DNA of 64,000 nucleotides from Styela clava (taxonomy: Eukaryota; Chordata; Ascidiacea; Stolidobranchia; Styelidae), in contig NC_135254.1 in assembly GCF_964204865.1 (NCBI RefSeq), forward strand, positions 12,591,001-12,655,000, given 5' to 3'. The position numbers and the translations under genes are program-made. The first letter of the stretch is position 1, and every line of letters begins with the position of its first letter. The notes beneath the pieces were generated by a model that searched no databases, was not told the origin of the DNA, and saw only the letters and a program-made list of their open reading frames with translations. Shown here in pieces: positions 13,495 through 25,044 of this stretch.

Positions 13495-14778
13495 ATGGAG
13501 ACTACGAATTCTAAAAGCGGATACGCCAACCATCCTACCTTAATTGAAATTTTGAATGATAAAAGTAAGCCTGAATTTTTTTTTGTCTGACGAGCATGTT
13601 GAAATGTTTTAAACAAACTCAAGTCACCGTTGAAGAAAATTGTTGTCGTTATACTGATAAAATTGTGTGACTATGTCTATAGAGTACTGTGCTAAGTTAT
13701 ATCACCATAGGGATAGATTCTGCTTTTTAATTATGATTTTTTTTCTACTTTTCCTAATTTCTCTTATAAATATGTTATCCAGAACTCAAAGTTGGATTCC
13801 GGATGTTTCTAAAATCAGAATTCAGCGCAGAACATCTGGACTTCTGTGCGGAAGTTGAAAATTATAAAAATATGAAGAACAGAGAAACAAGAAACAAAAG
13901 AATGTTCCAAATATGTGATGAATACATATTACCAGGGTCAATCAATCAGGTACTGCTAAAAACAAATATACTTCCTTCATAACACAGAATGGTATAAAGT
14001 GCATATCTAGCAAATCAACGGAGTACATTTATGACATTTGAATAGTATGCATCGCTAATTTAAACTTAATGTTCGAAAGTAGTTTTTCAATTACGCTTTT
14101 CTATTGACTTGTTCAGAGTCGAAGAACAGTCAGCTTCTTCCTGTCCACTGATTATGGGAAGTTAATGTCAAACACGGATTTAATTTCAAAATAACTCAAT
14201 TTTTATGAAATGTCATTGGAAATGCATCAAAGTAAGGAGTTAAAATCTAACATCCAAATGACATAACAGTGAATTGAAATAGTGACGATTAGTGGTTGGC
14301 AATCTTTTATCGGACACAAAAGTTAAACAATTATTCATATAAATCGTACTCCGATAGCTCTGGTTAATAAGCAAGGGAAATGCGCAAAAACGTGATAACA
14401 TTCATTGATAGAGCAGTGAAATTGTTTTACAATGTTGCGCAACGTATCGGCGTTTATATACAAAGATCTCATTCCGCTATTTAAGCATACTAAATTCTGT
14501 CAATTTTGCAGATTAATTTGGATCATTTCACTCGTCAAAAAATTATTCAACATATGGAGACGAACGATATACCGACCATTGACATCTTCAATAAAGCTCA
14601 AAAATACGTTATTAGCAACATGGAAAATGATGCTTACCAGCGTTTCATCTGTTCAAAGTATTATGATATATGTTGCCGTTCTAGCAGAAGAACACCATGT
14701 CAATTTTTACATGATATTTTTCATCAAAGAAAATTAAAACAGTCTTTCCCTCGTCGGCCTGTCAAAGGTATCGTTTAA
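13495..14778 (+). CDS. RGS-domain protein B, altered G-alpha contact residues
   Basis: Fourth member of the RGS family here and the only one on the plus strand. Exons 13495-13564, 13783-13949 and 14512-14778 are joined by phase-1 and phase-0 introns, 504 bases and 167 residues in all. The middle exon is exactly 167 bp as in the paralogues. The fold is recognisable (FLKSEFSAEHLDFC, NQINLDHFTRQ, MENDAYQRF), but three positions that are conserved in A, C and D differ: His41 replaces the Asn matching RGS4 Asn88, Cys45 replaces the core Trp, and Ala replaces the Ser matching RGS4 Ser164. In RGS4 the first and last of these touch G-alpha, so GAP activity may be weak or its specificity changed. The ATG follows an in-frame stop 27 bases upstream, which supports it as the start. 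The tail is short and basic. Confidence 0.85.
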
Positions 14779-17700
14779 TTAATTCAGTAACAAATAAATT
14801 TTGTCCAATGAAACCCATTTCGTAAAACTATGGATTGAAATTAAGCTACAGGGTTTGTTAGCTAAATTAGCCCCTATTCAAACACACTGAGGAAGCCTTT
14901 AAAACCTGAAACTAGAGTGTTTGTGAGCTATTTTCAAGATTTCTTTTATAATGAATATATTAAAATATTTACTTTTCTAACTCGAACTGTGTTTTTCAAA
15001 AATTCATTTATTTTTTTAATATATCTTTGTGCTATGTCAATTTTGTTCACCTTTTTCTACCTCTTATGTGTAACACGTACATCGTCACATTGCTTGTTAT
15101 AGGGTCGAAATTCAAAAAGCTTATTTAGATATTTACATTTGTTTTACATATTTTTCGCTATCAGCTGGTCAAATTTTATTATGTGATTTACAATATACTT
15201 CTAGAACATTGTGCTACAATTTTTTTCTCAAATTCCATTGATTATTCAATGTAAAATGAAATATTGCAAAAAATTTGCTTGATTTTGATTTTAATAGTTT
15301 CTTGGGATAAAATCACGCAGCAGAAACAGAATACTGATAAAAGGTAACGAATTAGGTTTAAAGGTGTATTGACTGGCGAAATGACACTTGAAATTACTTT
15401 CAATTCAATTACAAAAAAACGCAAGACATTGAAGTAAATTATGAGAAAAGATCAAAATTCAAACACTGTACTCGTCTTTGAAAAAAAAGCAGAACCAAGC
15501 AAATATTTGACCACAACTGTGATCAAACTTTGTCCCCTTGATGGCAGTACAGTTTAATGCGTTTGTTGTTTATCCGAATTGACAGGTCTTATGACGCATG
15601 AGGTGACGTGATGCATGAAATATTTTTGCGCAGGTTTGTCCACAGTATGATTGACAATGTCATCGATACTGTTGAAACAGGTTTTCTATGTTAATGTGAG
15701 ATAGTTGTTGAACAAAATTCGATTTTCCCCTTAACTACCGGTACCTCATATTCAAAGTTCCAGTAGTCAATCATAGAAGTGTCTCGCATAGGGCAATCAC
15801 TTTCCTATTTTCCTGTACTTTTTGGCTACTTCTGGCTATTTTTTTTTAATTGTCTCACCATATAGATTGATTTCCGGTAAGCAAATGTTTAAAATTTACG
15901 CATTTAAACTATGCTGGTAGCTGTAACTGTATATATTTATGCGCTGCTCGTAATTTATTATTTTTTTCTGATTCGCATCAAATGATATTATCGATTATTA
16001 CTAAATTGCGATATATATTTTTTCATAACAATTGGAAATTTAGCATATACTCCTATAGTACCAAACGTCACATATATGAAGTAATATTGAGAGAAGTAAA
16101 TAACGAAAAGAAAAGTAATATTGCAACTTTCTGAAAAGCAACTTTGATGCTGCAATTTTATGTATCAAATGGATATGCAGACATTTTTTCTCAACATAGC
16201 CCTAAAATACCGTACCTGTAAAGCAGATAGTTGAGATGAATAGAATTTAATTGGCTAAATTTAAGAGCTCTCTAAATTTACTTTAAAATGATGAACCAGC
16301 TTCGGTTTGTAATTTGAAACGATAAAAAAATAGTTTGTATGATAAACATTTTTAGATGTAATGAAAGACATAACACGACATTAAATATATTGATAAAAAG
16401 CCATTTATCATGAATTTGGTCTTGAGACATTCAAGAATGCATTGGCGTTTTCGCCTGGTAAATCCAAATTTGAGTGTGAATTGAACATATTGAAAAATAA
16501 AATTCCTATGCAAATAGTATATCACTTAAGACGTATACCTAATATAATAAAAACAAAATTCAATAAAAAATTGTGAGTGATTTGAATTTATTTGCACATG
16601 TGACGTGAAACGTACTTTGTCTATTATATATAGAAAATAACTCATATTTATTATATGACGTCTTTAATTCTATATTACTACGTCACCAAATAAATGTTAT
16701 ATGGAATGTTCAAAATCAAACTGAAAAGGCCTAAAAGCGTTTATTTTTACCCTAATTATTGTAAAAATAATATTAAACGTATTGTGATTGTCCTGACCAA
16801 CCAAATATATATTTTTTAATGATGCCATATTCTAAATATATTTTTCATCGCAATTTTTTTTCAAGTCTTCTCACTTGAGTCATTTTATCAGGTATAGTCC
16901 ATGCCCCAGGGTTAATGGCGTATAATGAAGTGCAAGAGTATTGTATCGTACCACATTGTACAACGTTTTTGTTCGCTTGAATACATACCCAAATTCTTTT
17001 CGAGTCAGCATCTAGATCAAATTTAGGTGTGGAATTATATTAATAGTCATTTTCTTCTGAATCAGTCTGTATTAATTAAGTAGCATTTTTATGTTTAGTA
17101 CTGAAATTTAGTACTTTCTATTTTTTATTAAAACACTTTCTGTTCACCGAATATATACTTGATCATACAATGCCTGCGCCTTCAGGCAATTCAGAAAGGA
17201 AGATGAGTGTTTTCACACAATATAGTCATTTTCTCATGTTTATTTTGCGACGTCAAACATCATATGTTCACAGTGTATATTTCCCAAATGCATTATTGCG
17301 GTTATACGCATAATCTTTATGTCAGATAGCGAAATTTGCAATTTTGCATTAACAATGTGTTTCTCTCTAAGATAAAAAAAGCAACTAATAAAATTATTTT
17401 TATTTTTTTGCAGTGTGTAATGAATAATTCGTCATTATTCACGTGTTATTTATTCAAAGTGCGTTAATTGAAAAAATATTTCTGTGTGTTTCAGTTTCCT
17501 AAGCAACTTGGAAATTTTTTTTTCATTCTTTCTATAAATGTCTATTTGATCACTTCCACTACGCAAAAATAAAACAATGACCGCAAGCGTAGTGACGCAG
17601 TACGTTGCGTTATGAATAGCAAGTGCGCGCAATTGACGCAAATAATTATCCAGCGCGCACGCTAAGATGAATTCCGCTTGTACAATGCAGACTTGCAGGT

Positions 17701-18860
17701 GGCTCACTTTATAGTGACTATAACGAATCACAAAAGTAAATACAAAAGGATCAAGAAGGCTAAATTTGAAATGTAGTTTACCAACGCATGTAATCCGTGT
17801 AATTTTCTAGTTTTTTCTTCTAGCTCCATTTCAAACACAAAACCCGTAAACCCAAGACTGTTCCATATAATTTATTATAAATTAAAGAACTATTCCCTAA
17901 ATATAGCTCTCAGAGAAACAGCACCATTTATATTTACTTGTGCTTTGTCTCATCTGTTGTATATTTCATACAGTAATACGGTATTAAATATATACAATAT
18001 ATAGAGTCCCATATTGACACATTGCTTTCGTTCATATTAATTCTGTCCTAGATTTAAATCCGAATCGTAAATCGTATAATCAGTAGTAAATTAAAACTCT
18101 TACAGTGATTTGAATGTCGATGAATATTGAATTTAATATAACACAATATTAATAGTCAATAATAGATTTATGAAGCCTTTCAAATATTATTTGTTGATTC
18201 TTTGTCAGCAAATTCTTATGCAATACGTCAATTATTATCCCACCTCATATATTCGATAATTTAAAATATGTTATCTGACATTCAAATATATTATTACAAT
18301 ACTAATAAAAAAGGAAATTTGACTACTAAAATAGCTACAGTACAATTTAAAATTCGTAATGACAACAATATTAAAATAATATTTTTCATATAAATAGAAT
18401 GAATTTCCGTAATCAAAATACAAGTCTAAATCCTTTTTTTAGATTATGAAAACGCAATCTATCAGGTTTTGCTGTGTCGTGACTTTCACGTCATAAATTG
18501 AAATGAATGACGTCATAAATTCAAAATGCCCTAACTTTTTTCGCCAAAAGTACATGTGGACACTATAAACAAATTTAGTGATTTTTTTTCGGTTATATTT
18601 TTATCTTGTGCCCTTTCGTCGGACACGTAAAATGGAAGTCTAAAACCGAATATTCAACTTGTTCACTCTTCGAGGTCTTCATTTTGCTTGGAAATTATAG
18701 CTAGCTTTTTGTTATTGAAGAATGTAGTAGTAAAAAAATGAGAACATTTAACATTATTTGTATAAGTTTTTTAGGTTATTTCTAGTTTAAATTTTCAATT
18801 TGAGAAAATTATCCAGAGACTATAAAACTACAAAATTTTCTTGATTTAATTCCAAATTCA
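14779..18860. other. AT-rich intergenic region with one GC-richer patch
   Basis: No gene was supported. Around 17560-17720 the sequence is richer in GC, with GCGCGC and TGCGTCA words and, on the minus strand, a TATAAAG near 17705-17711. This looks like promoter DNA of a minus-strand transcript, but no coding exon could be assigned to it. Near 15580-15620 several TGACG/GATGCATG words cluster. Confidence 0.35.
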
Positions 18861-18914
18861 AATAGGTCACGCAAGTGCAACCAGTGGCGGGTTGGTTGCA
18901 AAACGTGACCTATT
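18861..18914. repeat. Long imperfect hairpin with perfect 11-bp ends
   Basis: AATAGGTCACG at 18861-18871 is exactly complementary to CGTGACCTATT at 18904-18914, and a second inner pair (TGCAACCA with TGGTTGCA) lies around a GTGGCGGG-containing loop. It could be a small fold-back element or an exact palindromic binding region. Two TGACGTCATAAAT-type words occur 340-380 bases to the left. Confidence 0.6.
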
Positions 18915-21900
18915 ATGACGTCAAATCAATTGTACTCAGTTGTATAGTTCATACAAAAATAGGCAACATTTGTCAATCATTAAGAAAACGTCATTATTGT
19001 GTCATTTGAAATTTTTTGAATAGCTTTAGTTTCACGGAAGAAGATATTTTTATAAAACGTTTTATTGAATATTATAATCGATGCAAACTAAAGATGACAA
19101 TTTTAATTCTTTTTTTTTTGCAATGTTCGATATTTATTGATAAATGTCTTCAAAATCTCATGAAATCAAAGTAAAGTTAGCAGATCTTAGGGCTATTCTA
19201 AAGTCAAGAAATTAATTTGTTAAAATTAACAAATGTTTATTTTGTGCGCGGTATGACGATGTTGTTAGGACATCTACCTGTGCTAGAAAGAAACGTAAAC
19301 CTGTATTTTTAGATACGCTGTGCGATTAAAACGTCGAAACGCCGCACCTTTGTATGTAAAAAACGTGCTAGACATAAAACATTTATCATTCTACGAAAAA
19401 TATTACGCAGTGTGCGTAAGAGCTCAACAAGCCGGCGCGCGTGCGAGAAACTGATTCAGAACGTCAGTTATACAATATTACACTCACGGCTCGATTGTTA
19501 TTAGAAATTTCGTGGAAAAAAACATGATATAGAATGAGTTTAGTATCAACGTGATATATTATACTTATATCAATTTTGATGCGAAGTATTTTATGGGAAT
19601 GTATAGTATTCCAAATTTATTTTTATATATGTATTTAAGTTAGCGGATATTTTAAAATTTATAGAAGTCGTTATGTATTGTAATACTAACATACAATTTA
19701 TATTTGAAACTTTTCTAAGATAAAAAAAATAATATATATATATATTCATTTGAATAAATCATGAGATTTTGTGATGAATTTATCCAATTCCTACAAAAGA
19801 TTTTGCACAAGTTTTAAAAATCAAATTTTTGAAAATCATTCTTACACGGTTTCAACAGCGTGATACGTGACTCCTCTTCCATGACCACTCAAACGGACAG
19901 ATAGTTTCGGACTAAGTAGGAAATGATATCATGCACTTTATCAAGTTTTAAAGCCAACAATTCCAGATAAATATCAGTGTAATATTATCCAGGAAAATGT
20001 TTTTAACAGACATAGCTTGATTCAAACGAGTTAACAGTTTGTGACTATTGTTGTTATTTTTAGAAACACATCCGATGAATAATATCCTATTTCAAAATTC
20101 CGACCTCGTTTGCCCAGGTAGATGTAACACTATTTTACGTTTTACATCAAAGGTGGCATGAAAGCACTTTTGACAATTACAGATACGTCGCACTGCTAAA
20201 GACCGAATTACATTTCAATGGGAGGGAATAGGAGGAATATGTAACCGGACAAATCTTTAAACATGAGCTAGAGTGCGGATCAGCAACGACCATTGTTTTT
20301 AATTTCAAGGCTCTGTATAATGCTGATGCAGTGAAAACAATATTCAGCCTCTCATTCTCTCCCTCCAATGAAACATGTTCGTGAACAGTTGTTTATGCTT
20401 ATCAATATTAGAAATTGTAAAATAATTTCAAAATACGAAAAGCAACCGGAATAAACAGGAAATTGATACTTCTGCTTTTCTGAACCTTTTTATATTGCCA
20501 CATAAACATGTAAATTTTCTATTTTTTAATATCTTACCGTACTGGTTTACGGTAAAATAATACGTCAAAGTGGCAGGCGCACCTTGCGCATCAAATTAAG
20601 CAAAATAATATTATTTTAGTTGACTTTTTTAATCAGAGTTTATTACGGGAAATATAATGACAAGGTCATAGAAAAGCAAATAAACCAATCCTAAATTACC
20701 AAAAATATCAAATCGAAACACTCCCAAAAATAACCTTTACGTGTCTAAAATGAAAATTTATTAATAAAAAAGCAACATTAGAAAAAAAATCGCAAATAAT
20801 AATTAACAACATTGATATAATAATTATATTGAAGCAGGCTTTTGGTCGCACCCGTCTTTAAGTCCAGATACGGAAATGAATTTTTCATTAGATGCCCATA
20901 GCCATAAACCTAGTAGAATCCAGGAAAATATTATTGTATATATTTTTGAATTGTGATTGTCATAATTATGGAATAAATTTATATTTGGATGTGTATGAAA
21001 AGTCATATGAGAAACGAGTTAATGATATTTTTCAACAATATTTTTGGCCGCCATGCAAATATAATTTGACAATTGGTTTTTATCAATCACCAGTCAGTCA
21101 CAGCCATAATTTTATATCAAAATTTGTTGGCCACCTTGCTATAATGTGGTATAGTAAATCATTTTTTGGGTAAAATACAGGTTATGATGGCGATATTACT
21201 AAATTAAATTTCCATTACATACCGTGAATGCGAGTGCAATTTGGTGTACGTCTACTGTACCTATCTATAAATATGACAGTTTTTAAAATGTCGAATACAT
21301 TTAATAAACATAATGACAACACTTACTGGACGGTGCTAAATCATACTGATATATTCAACAATTTCCCGTCCGTAACTGGTCCATCGGCTATCGGTTATGG
21401 GCAATATCAATCTTTCTGACGTATGTAAGTGGGTCTTATCAGATGAAAAGTAAGATGAGTAAGTAGGTATAAATAACCTGAGCTACCCATTAGATGCGGT
21501 GTGTCCAATCAACCGTTAGTCATAAACGTCCATCAGGATAAGTTTTTCGTTTACTCGCTAAAAATAGCACCTATTTTGAAGATTCAGTGAAAGACTTAAT
21601 GAAAACTTGGTGGCGATATTTTTGAGATTCGTTGATGAAAACCGCGGCAGATTCATTCGGCATTCAGATTTACAAATTAAAATTACAAAAAATATTAAGT
21701 ACTTGATATATTATCTATGTAGTGATAAATTAGACTACCAAAAATACAGTAACGTATGTTTTGGTTGATTAATTCGAAACAAAGTAAGTTAGACAACGAT
21801 TCGATCAAAACCTATAAATACAATTCGTAATCTGGTCTGAATAAAATTTCATTTGAAAACGATCTGAGTGTTGCCTCATGGTCTTAATACAATTAATCAT

Positions 21901-23688
21901 TTCCGAATTAAATTAAAAGTTATTCATAATCGATGATTTAAAATAATTCACTGAGAAGTCTCACGAATCGATCTCTTCTTTCAAAAAATAGAGCCTAACA
22001 TGAATTTGACCTCGAAAACCTTCGATTTACAATTCAAAATCAGTATGATTACGATGAAAATATACTACAAAGAACATTGAAACGGGATGAGACCATCTAT
22101 GTTCAATAGAAAAAGAATATAGATTTTAGTGCATGTCTGTGCAAGTTGATCATAGGGATCATCCACAAAATAGTCTGAAAACTAACCCATGTCAGCCGCA
22201 ATCATATACCGTGCACTTTTTCTTCGACGAAGGACTGGAGGAGATAATCGTCTGTGGTGAGCTGTTGACAATTTGATAATGATAGAAGGTCTACTGTTTG
22301 AACGGAAGTTTGCAAAGTAAATATATATTTTCAACGGCTGGATAGTATTCATGTCTTTCTCATTCAGACGCGGCATAAACTTTTTTCGTTTGTGGCGTGA
22401 CTCGCCAATTGGGTCACCACGTAAAATGACAGACAATTTCATAACAACACATTATATTTATCGAAGTAGATAGATAAAGGCCTATAAATACCATCAAATG
22501 GTTACACTACAAAAACACGACAAATACAGAAGGCTACGAAGCAAAATCGCATGCTGTTAATCGGTCCTTTCCATTGATATTCTCCTATATTTCGGATTAG
22601 CATATGCAGTGGTCACCCCATGTATCGCTACTAATCACTAACATCCTATCTAATACTTCCTTTTGACGCGCACAAAATAGATTATTCATTATTCAAAATA
22701 TTTTATTATAAATAAAATAAGAGATAAACATAAATATGTTTTTTCAAAATGTAAGTACCGTACATATGTCGCAGTTTTTTCATCTTATACTCTTTAAAAC
22801 ATCCACTGCGATAAAAACAGAAGATCCGAGGTGGAAGACGTTCTCGCGTTCGGCGTTAATCATTACTTAACACAGCAATAATCAAAACAAACTACAGAAA
22901 CAGGAAAACAAAGAATCAAGAACACGCGGAAAAAATCCTATCACACGTATACGACGAACATTATTTGACATACACTGTAATAAATTGTTGTAAATAGGTG
23001 AATTGTTTCATAATGGGTGATGGAATTTTGTTTAATAAAATGGTAAGTTTATTTTTTAAGTTTCCTATTGTGAAAGATACAATTTGTGCCAGCACAAATT
23101 CAAACATAAATTAAGTCCAAATTTAATACTAACCGTAATAATTAGGGTATTGAAATTTTGAGATTTTTGTAGCAATGTAAGGGTAACACTATCTGAACCA
23201 ATAAGAACACTGATTCTTCAGTCAGCTAAATTAATTTCATTACTGTAAATAAATAAGTAATATGAGTGCTATTTTGTTGACAGTGTGTTTATATGAAATA
23301 ATCGAAAATAAAATTATATCAGCAACCAAGCATGGAACTAGGATAAAACGGTCGTCGAGGCCCGTTTCGTCCACGGTCCAAATATATATATATAGGTATT
23401 CTATTACATATTAAAGACATATTTATTAAAATGAAGAACAATGGCATTAGGAATAATATGTTTAAACTATTTAAGATTCTATCATAAAAAACTATGTGCA
23501 TAAAAAATCCATCAGACTAAATTATTAAAAATGAAAGCATAAGGTAATACATGACAGTGCTTTGCAAAACATAGATTGTTTATTAGGAAATTCATTAATG
23601 AACATTATTGAATAAAACTTTGTTTTAAAGTTTGAGCACTCGCTATCGAATAAATTTGATTTATAAGTGAAACATAAAACGAATAGTC
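18915..23688. other. AT-rich region between RGS-B and RGS-C, no gene accepted
   Basis: A patch at about 19230-19450 is GC-richer and CG-rich (GCCGGCGCGCG near 19431) and stands out like the patches at 10.2, 17.6 and 25.1 kb. An ATG at 23014 runs ten codons to a GTAAGT at 23044, possibly a first exon, but no partner exon was found. A compact GC-rich string at about 23340-23380 may be a short dispersed repeat. Confidence 0.35.
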
Positions 23689-24908
23689 TTATTTTGACCG
23701 TAATCTTGAAAAAAAAGAACGAAAAACTGACAATTCAGATAAAGTCGGGTCAGATATCGCACGGGTGCTTTTCTGTTTTGAATCTGTACTTAGTCTTGTA
23801 ATATTTCCATCACTTCCATGCAAGCGTTTTTGATGGTTATTGCAATTATTAGTGTTGGCAAGATTTTCAAATGAATTTTTCCGACTCGACGGAAGTGAAC
23901 GATCTTTCGATTTTCCTCCTCGAAATATATTATGTAAAACTTGTATTGGAGATCTTCGGCCTGGACTGCTACATAAATCAAAATATTTTGAACGAACAAA
24001 ACGAGCGTAAGAATCATTTTCCATGATGTTGAAAACATATCTTTGAGCTCCATTGAATGTATCGATACTTGGTGTGGTATCAGTAGCCATATGTTGAATG
24101 ATTTGTTGACGACTGACGTGGTCGAGATTAATCTGTAACGCAAAATTAATATTTAGTTCCTCAATGTTAATTATAGATAACAATTATATACTTATCCTTG
24201 TATGTAATTGTGACTCATAACATAACCCGCTCTGAACGAGGTATTAGAAGCAAAGCATGACAGATATCATACGAAAATAGATAACCAACGATGATTCAGA
24301 TACAAAATTAACTGAATATTTCGTTTATACATTAGTGCACACACAGATGGAATCAATTTGCAACATTGGCATGTATTTTTATTGAATGAAATCCCGGCCT
24401 GTTAAGTTAGTATATATCGATCCTTTAATGGCCAATGTACTTAACATGTGCTACATTATATGAGTTGGAGTATCAGAATTTTTAATTTACCTGGTTGGGT
24501 GCACCGGGGGATACGTATTCTTCGTATATTTCTCGCATTTTATCCTCCTTGGCATCTTTATTTTTCAACGTTTTATAATCTTCTACCGCAAACCAAAAAT
24601 CCAAATTTTCGACGCTGAATTCTGATTCCAGAAATATTCTAAATCCGATTCGAATTTCTGTAAAAACAATTAAAAGAAAGTCAGTAAATTTATGTTCTTA
24701 TTGCTAATATGATATAAATTGAAGACACAAATCTATAATATTGTAGTAATTATTAATTTTATGACAAATCAAAGTCTGTAAAAGTCTACTTACTTTTTTG
24801 GTTCAATGCCTCAATCAAAGACATTCCGTTGTCAGGGACGCAACTATTTGTATTGCCAGCATAAAGTTGAGTAGGTCTTTTCATTTTTGTAAGTCCACTT
24901 TTAGTCAT
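23689..24908 (-). CDS. RGS-domain protein C, R4-like
   Basis: Exons 24908-24794, 24657-24491 and 24132-23689 on minus, phase-1 then phase-0 introns, 726 bases and 241 residues. The RGS domain covers about residues 30-135: SEFSVENLDFW, INLDHVSRQ and MENDSYARFVRSKYFDL keep every G-alpha contact residue known from RGS4, so it should act as a GTPase-activating protein on Gi/Gq-type subunits. After the domain comes a Ser/Arg/Lys-rich tail of about 90 residues ending in FFSRLRSK, probably disordered. The N-terminus has no cysteine string or amphipathic helix of the RGS4/5/16 type. It is most like paralogue D, also sharing the tail motif CSSPGRRSP and the pre-domain NGxxLxEALN. The ATG at 24908 is the first in frame; the frame is open further upstream without ATG, and a TATA-like ATAAAAAG lies about 130 bases before it. 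Confidence 0.88.
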
Positions 24909-25036
24909 TAAAAAAGTTTTATATATTCCTTTCCAAACAGCTTCAGACGCGATTTGAAATAGAACGTAAGTCTCTGTGTCGACGCAAGCGTATACCAAGT
25001 GAGACGCTATAACTGACTTAGCATTCAGATTCGCGT

Positions 25037-25044
25037 CTTTTTAT
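25037..25044 (-). promoter_or_regulatory. TATA-like box upstream of RGS-C
   Basis: On the minus strand this reads ATAAAAAG, about 130 bases upstream of the proposed start codon at 24908. It sits beside a GC-richer, TGACG-containing patch (25040-25130). Position and context suit a core promoter for RGS-C. Confidence 0.35.

Noticed and set aside
17450-17731. 93-codon minus-strand frame
   Set aside because: It overlaps a GC-rich patch with a TATA-like word and starts at GTG. It is better explained as promoter DNA that happens to lack stops.
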